The notes under the pieces are model-generated. The model was not told the origin of the DNA. It was given only the letters and a program-made list of their open reading frames with translations, and searched no databases. From Lachnospiraceae bacterium (GTDB taxonomy: Bacteria; Bacillota; Clostridia; Lachnospirales; Lachnospiraceae), in assembly GCA_022787145.1 (NCBI GenBank), contig JALFVM010000032.1:1-50042 (forward strand): a DNA stretch of 50,042 bases. Reading direction: 5' to 3'. Of this stretch, positions 9,852 to 18,099 are shown piece after piece (within the stretch, counting starts at the first letter, position 1; every line of letters begins with the position of its first letter). The translations under genes were made by a program, and so were the position numbers.

Positions 9852-9892
9852 TATGTGGTTTTGTTGAAATAAAAAATACAGAGTGTTATAGT

Positions 9893-9904
9893 ATGATTAC
9901 AGTG
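9893..9904. repeat. Possible remnant of a MITE end
   Basis: The 12 bases ATGATTACAGTG equal the left terminus of the 185-bp MITE. They lie where a MATE gene loses its 5' part. A chance 12-mer match is unlikely in 50 kb, but these bases also read in frame with the gene fragment, so coincidence is possible. Confidence 0.35.
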
Positions 9905-10881
9905 CCATTACGGCCCAGGGCGTACAATATTTGCGGGTGATTCGCTTTACCTATCTGTTTTTTGCGATCACGCAGATTCTGCTGGCAACACTTCGGACAG
10001 TCGAGGTGGTCAAGATTGCATTCGTGCTTTCAGTCATGACGTTCTTTGTAAACTGCGGTATCAATTATGTGCTGATTTTCGGGAATTTTGGTGCACCGCG
10101 GCTGGGAACTACAGGTGCGGCTATTGGAACACTGACGGCGAGAATTCTGGAGTGTGTCGTATTGATTTTCTATATTTCCAGAAAAGAAAAAAATCTGAAT
10201 TTGAGCGATTACCTGCATTTTGACAGGATGCTGGCAAAAGATTATTTTAAACTGACCACACCAATGCTGTTTGTGCAGGGGCTTTGGGGCGTCAACACAG
10301 CATTGCAGACCGTGATTCTCGGACATATGACAACGGCAGCGATTGCGGCAAACAGTGCGGCATCCACGCTGTTTTTGATGGTCAAATCCACGGCTGTGGG
10401 AGCATCATCGACTGCTTCGGTTATCATCGGAAAGGCGGTCGGCGAGGGAGATATGGCAAAGGTAAAACGTTATTCCAACCGACTTCAGAAGATGTTTCTT
10501 GTGATTGGAATATGCTCCGATATTTTCCTGTTTTTCCTGAGAATTCCGGTGTTGAGCCTTTATAATCTGGAGCCGGAAACCATGAAAATGGCCAATACAT
10601 TTCTGATTATTCTGAGTATTGTGGATGTGGGAATGTCTTATCAGATGCCAACAAACAGCGGGATTATCCGTGGGGGCGGAAATGCCATGTTTGTGGTGAA
10701 AATGGACCTGATCAGCATTTATCTGATTGTATTGCCCTTGTCTTTTTTTATGGCCTTTGTGGTGAAGGCATCTCCGGCAGTTGTGGTATGCTGCCTGAAT
10801 GCAGATCAGATTTTCAAATGCGTACCTGCATTTTTGGAGTCGCATTACGGCAACTGGGTACGTAAACTGACGAGAGAGTAA
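9901..10881 (+). pseudogene. 5'-truncated MATE family efflux protein
   Basis: The reading frame encodes about 326 residues matching the C-terminal two thirds of a NorM-like MATE transporter. It starts at SAITAQGVQYLRV, the position of DPAIIAEGVKYL in the intact homologue at 46119, where about 125 residues precede it. The frame is closed by TAG at 9889-9891 and no ATG with a ribosome binding site is present; only a TTG at 9931 could start a 316-residue product. About the first four membrane helices are therefore missing, and activity is unlikely. The atp terminator lies just upstream. The rest of the frame is intact, which suggests a recent deletion or rearrangement. A promoterless but expressed fragment cannot be excluded. 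Confidence 0.8.
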
Positions 10882-10929
10882 GAGGAGATCCAAGAGAGTG
10901 GGGATTGAAAAAAGAAAGGGGAATGTAAC

Positions 10930-12300
10930 TTGAAAAAAACAACACAAAAAGAAGCAAATTTGGGTCAGGATCCGGTAGGAAGTCTGCTGTTTCGACTCGC
11001 ACTTCCATCGATTCTGGCACAGCTGATCAATGTTCTTTACAACATGGTCGACCGTATGTATATCGGGCACATCCCGGAGGTTGGCGCCAATGCGCTGACG
11101 GGTGTTGGTGTCTGTATGCCGGTCATCATGTGTATTTCTGCATTTGCGGCTCTGGTCAGTATGGGAGGAGCGCCGAGGGCTTCCATCATGATGGGAAAAG
11201 GCGATCAGGAACAGGCTGAAAAAATCATGGGAAACTGTGCAGCGATGCTGTGCGGAATCGCCGTGATTTTGACCGTTCTGTTTCTGCTTTTCGGGCGGGA
11301 TGTCCTGCTGATGTTTGGTGCCAGCGATGCTACGATTTCTTATGCATGGGCATATATGCAGATTTACAGCTGCGGAACTATCTTCGTGCAGTTGGCGCTT
11401 GGACTGAATGCGTTTATCAACACGCAGGGATTTTCAAAGATTGGAATGATGACGGTAACCATCGGTGCAGTCTGCAACATCATTCTGGATCCGATTTTTA
11501 TTTTTGGCCTGCATATGGGCGTGCGCGGTGCGGCTCTTGCAACGATTCTTTCACAGGGAGTTTCCTGTGTATGGATTCTGAAATTCCTTCTTGGAAAGAA
11601 AACGATTCTCAGACTGAAGAGAAGCAACATGAAACTGCAAAAAGAGATTGTGCTGCCCTGTGTGGCACTTGGAATCGCACCTTTTATTATGCAGTTCACG
11701 GAGAGTGTGCTGAATGTCTGTTTCAATACAAGCCTGCTGAAATATGGCGGAGATGTGGCAGTCGGAGCGATGACGATTCTGACCAGCGTGATGCAGTTTT
11801 CGATGCTTCCGCTGCAGGGACTGTCTCAGGGAGCACAGCCGATCATCAGCTTTAATTACGGTGCCGGTAACATCGACCGTGTAAAGAAAGCCTTTCGTCT
11901 GCTGCTGAAATGCTCCATGATCTTTACCAGCGTGATGTGGCTGTCTTGCATGTTGTTTCCGCAGATGTATGTGGGAATGTTTACGGCTGATCCACAGCTT
12001 GCACAGTTTACGAGATGGGCGCTGCGTATTTATATGGCAGTATCCTTACTGTTTGGTATTCAGATTGCCTGTCAGCAGACGTTTATCGCGCTGGGAAATG
12101 CGAAAGTGTCTGTGTTTTTGGCACTGCTTCGCAAGGTGCTACTTTTGATACCACTGATTTATATTCTGCCGCATTTTATCCGCAATCAGACGATGGCAGT
12201 ATTTCTGGCAGAGCCGTTAGCGGATGCAATCGCGGTCAGCACGACGGGCACACTGTTTTTCCGGGAATACCGAAAGCTTGACAAAACATGGAACGATTAA
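10930..12300 (+). CDS. MATE family multidrug/Na+ efflux transporter (MepA-like)
   Basis: The 456-residue membrane protein has twelve predicted hydrophobic helices in two similar halves. It carries typical MATE sequences: SILAQLINVLYNMVDRMYIG in helix 1, the ASIMMGKGD loop, and the second-half QGLSQGAQPIISFNYGAGN, which is characteristic of the MepA/DinF branch. MATE pumps exchange drugs or metabolites for Na+ or H+. The start is TTG at 10930 with GAAAGGGG upstream. It lies 48 bp after the truncated MATE gene, so two adjacent MATE genes existed here. It ends convergently, overlapping the tetR gene by four bases. The substrate cannot be predicted. Confidence 0.88.
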   Translation: MKKTTQKEANLGQDPVGSLLFRLALPSILAQLINVLYNMVDRMYIGHIPEVGANALTGVGVCMPVIMCISAFAALVSMGGAPRASIMMGKGDQEQAEKIMGNCAAMLCGIAVILTVLFLLFGRDVLLMFGASDATISYAWAYMQIYSCGTIFVQLALGLNAFINTQGFSKIGMMTVTIGAVCNIILDPIFIFGLHMGVRGAALATILSQGVSCVWILKFLLGKKTILRLKRSNMKLQKEIVLPCVALGIAPFIMQFTESVLNVCFNTSLLKYGGDVAVGAMTILTSVMQFSMLPLQGLSQGAQPIISFNYGAGNIDRVKKAFRLLLKCSMIFTSVMWLSCMLFPQMYVGMFTADPQLAQFTRWALRIYMAVSLLFGIQIACQQTFIALGNAKVSVFLALLRKVLLLIPLIYILPHFIRNQTMAVFLAEPLADAIAVSTTGTLFFREYRKLDKTWND

Positions 12301-12890
12301 TTAGTTTTGAATGATTGATTGAGGTACAAGTGAGCCGTATTGGCAATGAACTGATACGTTAGTTCCGCCATATGCTGCGGTGAGTCACTGTGCTGGTCAT
12401 TGAGCCATGATTTGATCATGCCTACACATCCTGTGAGGCAGAAGGTATAAGCATATTCTACATCGCGTATATTTTTGGGAAAAATATTGCCAAGACGGTC
12501 CAGTACTGTTTTGGCAATAATTTTTTCAATTCTGTTTACAAACGCGATGTCCCCGTTGGGTCCCAGAAGAGCACAGCAGATGTCTCTGTTTTCTTCGAGA
12601 ATCATAAAAATCTGGGTGATAAACAGATAAGAGCCATCTTTGCCCATTGGATCAGGAGGATAGGTACGCATGGTCTCTGAGATTTCGTCCATCAATTCCT
12701 GCTCAATGCTTTCCAGCATCTGATAGATATCTGTATAGTGGAGATAAAAAGTAGAGCGGTTGATATCCACTTCTTCTACCAACTCTTTTACCGTAATTTC
12801 TTTTATACTTTTTTTTTGTAAGAGTCTTGCCAGTCCTGCACGAAGCTGGGCACGGGTTTTTCGAACGCGACGATCCACTTTATTCGACAT
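12297..12890 (-). CDS. TetR/AcrR family transcriptional regulator
   Basis: The 197-residue protein has a TetR helix-turn-helix in residues about 10-57 (RAGLARLLQKKSIKEITVKE followed by VDINRSTFYLHYTDIYQML) and an alpha-helical ligand or dimerisation domain. That domain resembles the group with a conserved C-terminal region common in Firmicutes. It is divergent from the YhgE-type gene, and the gap contains three TCTATTAAYAGA palindromes, which are its likely operators. It probably represses both itself and the membrane protein gene. It is also convergent with the MATE gene at 10930, which it may or may not control. The ligand is unknown. Confidence 0.88.
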   Translation of the reverse strand: MSNKVDRRVRKTRAQLRAGLARLLQKKSIKEITVKELVEEVDINRSTFYLHYTDIYQMLESIEQELMDEISETMRTYPPDPMGKDGSYLFITQIFMILEENRDICCALLGPNGDIAFVNRIEKIIAKTVLDRLGNIFPKNIRDVEYAYTFCLTGCVGMIKSWLNDQHSDSPQHMAELTYQFIANTAHLYLNQSFKTN

Positions 12891-12946
12891 TACAATCCAC
12901 CTTTCTTATGAATATTTTTTAATACAAATGGACAAAAAACAACATA

Positions 12947-12964
12947 ATATCTATTAATAGATAT
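12947..12964. promoter_or_regulatory. Operator palindrome O1 in the tetR-yhgE gap
   Basis: ATATCTATTAATAGATAT is a perfect 18-bp palindrome. Its core TCTATTAATAGA recurs at 13041 and, with one change, at 13060. It sits about 57 bp upstream of the tetR start, on the tetR side of the gap, so it fits autoregulation by the TetR protein. Confidence 0.7.
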
Positions 12965-12983
12965 AAAGTTGAATTGTTGTCGG

Positions 12984-13012
12984 TTGCCTATTTCTTCTGT
13001 TTTTACTATAAT
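12984..13012 (+). promoter_or_regulatory. Promoter of the YhgE-type gene
   Basis: TTGCCT (12984-12989) and TATAAT (13007-13012) are separated by 17 bp. Transcription would start near 13019, upstream of operators O2 and O3, so a bound repressor would act as a roadblock or block promoter clearance. Confidence 0.65.
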
Positions 13013-13040
13013 TCCATTTAAGAAAAAAATCAACACAATA

Positions 13041-13071
13041 TCTATTAATAGAATATAAATCTATTAACAGA
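13041..13071. promoter_or_regulatory. Operator pair O2/O3 in the yhgE leader
   Basis: TCTATTAATAGA (13041-13052) is a perfect 12-bp palindrome and TCTATTAACAGA (13060-13071) differs by one base. They are 19 bp apart, on nearly the same face of the helix. Together with O1 they form a three-site array for the divergent TetR protein. Confidence 0.7.
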
Positions 13072-13112
13072 TAGTAAATCCATGAAAGATTTGAAAAAAG
13101 AAGGGACAATGT

Positions 13113-16100
13113 ATGGTAAAACAAGAATGGAAGGAATTACTGAAAAATAAGATTTTGCTCCTGGTGGTCATTGCAATTATTGCGATTCCATTTATTTATG
13201 CAGGACTATTTTTGAAATCCATGTGGGATCCTTATGGAAGTGTGGACAATCTTCCGGTTGCAGTTGTCAATGAGGATCAGACAGTTATGTACGAGGGAAA
13301 GACTCTGCAAGTCGGAGAAAATATGGTGGATGAATTGAAAGATAATGATTCTTTGGCTTTTAATTTTGTGGACAGCGAGACTGCAGAAACGGGGTTGAAG
13401 AATGGAACGTTTTATATGGTCATTACGATTCCGGAAGATTTCTCGGCGAATGCGGCTACCCTTATGGATGATAAACCGAAGAAAATGGAGTTGAAATATG
13501 CAACAAATCCGGGAACCAACTATATTGCCTCCAAGATGAGTGAGACAGCTCTGGCAAAAATCAGGAGTAGTGTGGCGGAGGAAGTGATAAAAACTTATAC
13601 ACAGACAGTGTTTGATCAGATTGCAGAAGTGGGAGATGGAATGCAGGAAGCAGCGGATGGTTCCGGTGAATTGCAGGATGGAATCTTAGATGCTTCCAAA
13701 GGAAACCAGACGATTACTACAAATCTGAAAAAACTTGCAGATAGCACTCTGACGTTTCGGAATGGAGCTGATACACTGACAACAGGATTGAAGGAATATA
13801 CGGACGGAGTTGGACAAGTCAATGACGGTGCTTTGCAGTTGAAAAATGGCGTTGGAACTCTGAGTGCAAAGGTTCCGGAATTGACATCGGGTACGGATAC
13901 GCTGAATCAGGGTGTGAAAGAGTACACAGCGGGCGTTGCAAAGCTGAATCAAAATTCTACAGCTTTGGTGAAGGGAACAAAATCTCTGGAAAATGGTTCT
14001 GTGGAACTGAAAAAAGGAGCGGACACACTGGAACAGGGAATAAAACAGTATGTACAGGGTGCCAACTCTCTGGCAGATGGAGCGATAGCTTATGTACGGG
14101 GTGCAAAACAACTGGCAACAGGTGCAAAACAGCTGGAACCTTTGGAAAATCTGGGGCAGGTATCAGACGGAATTGCGCAGCTGAATACCGCTGTTACAAA
14201 AGGAAGCGAAAAGACGATTTCTCTGAAATCAGGAGCAGCACAGCTGGAAGCCGGATTGAAACAGGCGGCACAGCAGGTCAATGCTTTGAAAGATACGACA
14301 AGTGCAGCGGGACTGGCAACGCTGGCACAGGGACTCAATACCGCAAAAGATGGCATGAGCAATGCAAGCAACGGAATGAATGCAGCAGCAGAAGGCATGA
14401 ATGGTGCAGCGGATGGTATGAATACGGCGGCGCAGGGAATGACCGATGCGAGTACAGGAATGACCACGGCCTCTGGTATCTGTGCACAGGCATCGGATGC
14501 ATTGAATCAGGTAGTGCAGGCGCTGTCCGGTTTAAATATCGATGAGATTACAGATCCGGAGACGGCTGCGGCACAGGCAGCAGTCATAAATGCGCAGCTC
14601 AGTGCTGTGGCCGGACAGCTGCAACAGGCATCCGGGGGACTTGGTACGATTGCCGGAAGTCTGAATGATGGAGCAACAACTATGAGTGAGGGTGCTGTTT
14701 CGATGACGCAGGGTGCACAGCTGATGGCGGGAGCAGCGCAGCAGATGTCCGATGGAGCGCAGACAATGGAAGCGGGTGCGCAGCAGATTCCATCCGGAAT
14801 TTCCAATCAACCGGTGGAGGAACTTGCGTCGGGATTGAATCAGCTTTATGCGGGTTCTGTATCGGTGAATAACGGAGTCAGTCAGGTATCAGCGGGGCTT
14901 CAGACTTTGGAAGAAAATACGACAAGCTTTCCGCAGGCAGCCGCTGGTGTGAAGGCATTGAACGCTGGTTTTGATACATTAACAGCAAATAATGAGACAC
15001 TAACAAGCGGAGCTTCCAGCCTGAAAGAAGCCGGTAACAGTGTTACAGGCGGAGTAGAACAAATTTCCTCTGGAGCGTCACAGCTTGCGTCCGGAGCCAA
15101 AAGTTTAAACAGTGGCGTGAAAGAGTATACGGATGGCGTCGCAAAATTAAATAGCAACAACAAAAAACTGACAGATGGAACACAGGCACTGGCAGATGGA
15201 GCGCAGACATTAGCTTCCGGTGCAACTCAGCTTTCAGGCGGAACCAGTACATTGTACAGTGGAACCAGCAAGCTGGTAGCGAATAATTCCACTTTGAATA
15301 ATGGTGCGGCTCAGCTGGCAGATGGAGCCTCTCAGATTCAGGACGGCTCATCACAGCTGTATGATGGTTCCAGAAAACTGGGAGACGGCATGCAGAAGCT
15401 TCAGGACGGCTCGAAGACATTGGCTTCCAGTCTTGGAGACGGTGCGGAGCGAGTGAAGGAAGTAAAAACAAATGACGATACGGTAAGCATGTTTGCAGAT
15501 CCGATTGAAGACGAAGAGACGAAGATTACGGAAGTCCCAAACAATGGTCATGCAATGGCGCCTTATATGATGTCAGTTGGATTATGGGTTGGATGTCTGG
15601 CATTCTGTCTGATGTATCCTCTGACAAAATATCAGGGAAAATTAAAATCTGGTCTGGCATGGTGGGCGAGCAAAGCCTCTGTGTTATATCCGGTCGCAAT
15701 TTTACAGGGAATCTTTTTGATTGTGCTGCTTCATCTGGTTGATGGATTTACACCGGTGCAGATGGGAAAGACAATAGCATTTGCCTGTCTAACTGCGGTA
15801 GCGTTTACTTCGATTATGTATTTCTTTAACATTACACTGGGAAAAGTGGGAAGTTTCTTGATGCTGATATTTATGGTGATTCAGCTTGCCGGTTCTGCAG
15901 GAACTTATCCGGTAGAGCTTTCACCTCCCTTTGTAGCTAAGATTCATAATTTCCTGCCGTTTACCTACACGGTGGATGCATTCCGAAGTGTTATCTGCGG
16001 AGGCGAGAGTATACAAACATCAGTCTGCTTCCTGATTGTTTTGATTGTGATCTTTACGGGACTGACGATTGCAGAGTTTTGTTTGAAAGCGCAAGTGAAA

Positions 16101-16154
16101 GAAAAAGGAAAAACAGGAGTCTATGACTGGCTTGAAGAAAAAGGATTAGCATAA
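13113..16154 (+). CDS. YhgE/Pip family large membrane protein
   Basis: The 1013-residue protein has the YhgE/Pip (phage infection protein) plan. There is one N-terminal membrane helix (residues about 12-33), an extracytoplasmic domain beginning LPVAVVNEDQ, and about 600 residues of degenerate LxxGxxxLxxG / GAxxMxxGA repeats. From residue about 810 a C-terminal ABC-2-like membrane block of about five helices follows (GHAMAPYMMSVGLWVGCLAF and onward). It has no ATPase domain. AAGAAGGG precedes the ATG. The divergent TetR gene and the three operators suggest induction by an unknown ligand. Relatives are implicated in phage entry and in export linked to type VII-like systems; the role here is unknown. 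Confidence 0.85.
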   Translation: MVKQEWKELLKNKILLLVVIAIIAIPFIYAGLFLKSMWDPYGSVDNLPVAVVNEDQTVMYEGKTLQVGENMVDELKDNDSLAFNFVDSETAETGLKNGTFYMVITIPEDFSANAATLMDDKPKKMELKYATNPGTNYIASKMSETALAKIRSSVAEEVIKTYTQTVFDQIAEVGDGMQEAADGSGELQDGILDASKGNQTITTNLKKLADSTLTFRNGADTLTTGLKEYTDGVGQVNDGALQLKNGVGTLSAKVPELTSGTDTLNQGVKEYTAGVAKLNQNSTALVKGTKSLENGSVELKKGADTLEQGIKQYVQGANSLADGAIAYVRGAKQLATGAKQLEPLENLGQVSDGIAQLNTAVTKGSEKTISLKSGAAQLEAGLKQAAQQVNALKDTTSAAGLATLAQGLNTAKDGMSNASNGMNAAAEGMNGAADGMNTAAQGMTDASTGMTTASGICAQASDALNQVVQALSGLNIDEITDPETAAAQAAVINAQLSAVAGQLQQASGGLGTIAGSLNDGATTMSEGAVSMTQGAQLMAGAAQQMSDGAQTMEAGAQQIPSGISNQPVEELASGLNQLYAGSVSVNNGVSQVSAGLQTLEENTTSFPQAAAGVKALNAGFDTLTANNETLTSGASSLKEAGNSVTGGVEQISSGASQLASGAKSLNSGVKEYTDGVAKLNSNNKKLTDGTQALADGAQTLASGATQLSGGTSTLYSGTSKLVANNSTLNNGAAQLADGASQIQDGSSQLYDGSRKLGDGMQKLQDGSKTLASSLGDGAERVKEVKTNDDTVSMFADPIEDEETKITEVPNNGHAMAPYMMSVGLWVGCLAFCLMYPLTKYQGKLKSGLAWWASKASVLYPVAILQGIFLIVLLHLVDGFTPVQMGKTIAFACLTAVAFTSIMYFFNITLGKVGSFLMLIFMVIQLAGSAGTYPVELSPPFVAKIHNFLPFTYTVDAFRSVICGGESIQTSVCFLIVLIVIFTGLTIAEFCLKAQVKEKGKTGVYDWLEEKGLA

Positions 16155-16162
16155 ATCCCCTC

Positions 16163-16191
16163 TTTACGTGCTTTCTTTTCTGTGGCATAAT
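16163..16191 (+). promoter_or_regulatory. Possible promoter of hisC
   Basis: TTTACG (16163-16168) and CATAAT (16186-16191) are 17 bp apart, 32 bp upstream of the hisC start. No clear terminator separates the YhgE-type gene from hisC, so read-through is also possible. Confidence 0.45.
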
Positions 16192-16222
16192 GAAGAGAAA
16201 GTGCGAATGGAGATGATTTATT

Positions 16223-17281
16223 ATGAAGAAATGGGAAAATAATATTAGAAAAGTAGTTCCATATACACCGGGCGAGCAGCCAAATCAGCCGGATATGATT
16301 AAGTTAAATACGAATGAGAATCCGTATCCGCCGTCACCGCAGGTGACCAAAGTGTTAGCGCAGATGGACACAGAAAAATTCCGTCTGTATCCTGACCCGG
16401 CAGTGACCGATCTGGTTCATGCCATTGCAAAAAAGTATGAGCTGAGAGATGACCAGGTATTTGTGGGCGTTGGCTCTGACGATGTGCTGGCTATGGCGTT
16501 TATGACATTTTTTAATTCAGAAAAACCGATTCTGTTTCCGGATATTACATATTCCTTCTATGATGTGTGGGCAGATCTTCTGAGAATTCCGTATGAGCGT
16601 CCGGCTCTGGATGAAAAATTCCATATTAAAAAAGAAGATTATTACCGGGAAAACGGAGGTATCGTCTTCCCGAATCCGAACGCCCCTACCGGTGTTGCGA
16701 TGCCTCTCGATGAGATTGAAGATATTCTTTCTCACAATCCCAATGTCATTGTGATTGTAGATGAGGCGTATGTAGATTTTGGAACTAAGTCAGCGTTGCC
16801 TCTGATTGAGAAGTATGACAATCTTCTGGTTGTGCAGACATTTTCCAAGTCACGTTCTATGGCTGGCATGCGTATCGGCTATGCAATGGGCAATCCGGTG
16901 CTGATCAAATACTTAAACGATGTGAAATATTCCTTTAACTCTTATACAATGAACCGTCCTGCCATTGAACTTGGTGTGGCGGCGATTGAGGATGAAGAAT
17001 ATTTCCAGAAGACGCTGCATAAAATTGTGGATACGAGAGAGTGGACAAAAGCACAGCTTCGTGATCTTGGGTTTACCTTTGAGGATTCTATGGCAAACTT
17101 TATCTTTGCTTCCCATAAGGAAGTGCAGGCAAAGGAACTGTTTCGGGCTCTTCGGGAAAAACACATTTATGTGCGTTATTTTGATAAACCGCGCATCAAC
17201 AATCACTTGCGCATTACCATCGGTACACAGGATGAGATGGAGACTTTCATTGGTTTCCTGAAAGAATATCTGAGCAAATAG
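16223..17281 (+). CDS. hisC: Histidinol-phosphate aminotransferase HisC
   Basis: The 352-residue fold-type I PLP enzyme transfers an amino group from glutamate to imidazole-acetol phosphate in histidine synthesis; some family members also use aromatic keto acids. It shows KLNTNENPYPPSP at the N-terminus, FPNPNAPTG, VDEAYVDF, and the PLP-binding Lys209 in TFSKSRSMAGMRIGYAMG. It stands apart from any other his gene in this window, so a broader aminotransferase role, for example for aromatic amino acids, cannot be excluded. The ribosome binding site (GGAGATG) is moderate. Confidence 0.88.
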   Translation: MKKWENNIRKVVPYTPGEQPNQPDMIKLNTNENPYPPSPQVTKVLAQMDTEKFRLYPDPAVTDLVHAIAKKYELRDDQVFVGVGSDDVLAMAFMTFFNSEKPILFPDITYSFYDVWADLLRIPYERPALDEKFHIKKEDYYRENGGIVFPNPNAPTGVAMPLDEIEDILSHNPNVIVIVDEAYVDFGTKSALPLIEKYDNLLVVQTFSKSRSMAGMRIGYAMGNPVLIKYLNDVKYSFNSYTMNRPAIELGVAAIEDEEYFQKTLHKIVDTREWTKAQLRDLGFTFEDSMANFIFASHKEVQAKELFRALREKHIYVRYFDKPRINNHLRITIGTQDEMETFIGFLKEYLSK

Positions 17282-17296
17282 AGCAAAGGAGAGTTT

Positions 17297-17797
17297 ATGG
17301 AAGTATTAATTCAATGGTTTACCTCCACCCTGGGACAGTACATATCGCCCGAGGCGATTATCTTTCTGATCTCGATGCTGCCGATTCTGGAACTGCGTGG
17401 AGGATTGATCGCGGCAACGCTTCTGGGAATTCCTCAGGCACAGGCAATTCCAATCTGTGTAATTGCCAATATTATTCCGATTCCGTTTATCCTCTTATTT
17501 ATTAAAAAGATTTTCGAGTGGCTGCGTCCGACAAAGCTTTTGGGGCCGTTGATTCAGAAACTGGAGTCCAAAACGATGAATAAGAGTGATGCGCTCGAAA
17601 AGGGAGAATTTATCGGACTGATGCTGTTTGTTGGCATTCCGCTTCCGGGAACAGGTGCATGGACAGGAGCTCTTTTGGCATCTTTGCTTGGCGTGGATAT
17701 TAAGAAATCTTCGATTGCGATTTTGTGCGGACTTGTGATTGCCACCATTATTATGACTGTTTTTTCTTACGGAATACTTGGACAATTAATTCATTAA
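17297..17797 (+). CDS. Small multidrug export family protein (COG2426-like)
   Basis: The 166-residue membrane protein has about four helices and matches the 'putative small multidrug export protein' family. The segments LPILELRGGLIAATLLGIP and GIPLPGTGAWTGALLASLLG are the two paired re-entrant-like motifs seen in this DedA-related group. The name is historical and transport has not been generally shown. AAAGGAG precedes the ATG. It starts 15 bp after hisC and is probably co-transcribed. Its TAA stop forms part of the 4-bp target duplication of the MITE that follows. Confidence 0.75.
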   Translation: MEVLIQWFTSTLGQYISPEAIIFLISMLPILELRGGLIAATLLGIPQAQAIPICVIANIIPIPFILLFIKKIFEWLRPTKLLGPLIQKLESKTMNKSDALEKGEFIGLMLFVGIPLPGTGAWTGALLASLLGVDIKKSSIAILCGLVIATIIMTVFSYGILGQLIH

Positions 17798-17798
17798 T

Positions 17799-17983
17799 AT
17801 GATTACAGTGTCAAAAGGTGTTCTCCACGTCATGCTTGCATGTAAGTGGAGGTATACCTTATTGACACGCCCCACATGAGCAAGAAGTGGGGTGGGGGCC
17901 CCATGGATTGCGAATGCGGGGCAGGATTGTGGAAGTGCGTAGCACGAAACAATCCGTAATCAAGGTTTTGACACCTAAATCAT
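17799..17983. mobile_element. 185-bp MITE, copy 2
   Basis: The same 185-bp element as 4042-4226, in the same orientation, differs at three positions, one of which turns a G-C into a G-U pair within a hairpin stem. It is flanked by the direct repeat TAAT (17795-17798 and 17984-17987). The left repeat includes the stop codon of the preceding gene. The terminal inverted repeats ATGATT-N3-GTGTCAAAA are intact. Confidence 0.9.
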
Positions 17984-18002
17984 TAATATACGAAATTGTA
18001 AT

Positions 18003-18041
18003 TCCCTGGTTGTATCGCATGGTATGGCCGGGGATTTTTTT
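18003..18041 (+). terminator. Terminator downstream of the MITE
   Basis: TCCCTGG (18003-18009) pairs with CCGGGGA (18028-18034), including one G-U pair, and TTTTTTT follows. It would end the hisC-export gene transcript after the MITE, so the MITE is transcribed with these genes. Confidence 0.7.
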
Positions 18042-18050
18042 GTGCCAGCC

Positions 18051-18079
18051 TTTACAAAGAGACAAGCAACCCTTAAAAT
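18051..18079 (+). promoter_or_regulatory. Probable promoter of the YitT-type gene
   Basis: TTTACA (18051-18056) and TAAAAT (18074-18079) are 17 bp apart. The leader would be short, about 15 nt, with AGGAG at 18087-18091 before the ATG at 18100. Confidence 0.55.
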
Positions 18080-18099
18080 ATAGAAAAGGAGCGTGAATC

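Noticed and set aside
14330..14480. Short tandem repeats that might be read as a CRISPR-like or noncoding array
   Set aside because: They are in-frame coding repeats of the YhgE-type protein with no fixed repeat-spacer pattern.
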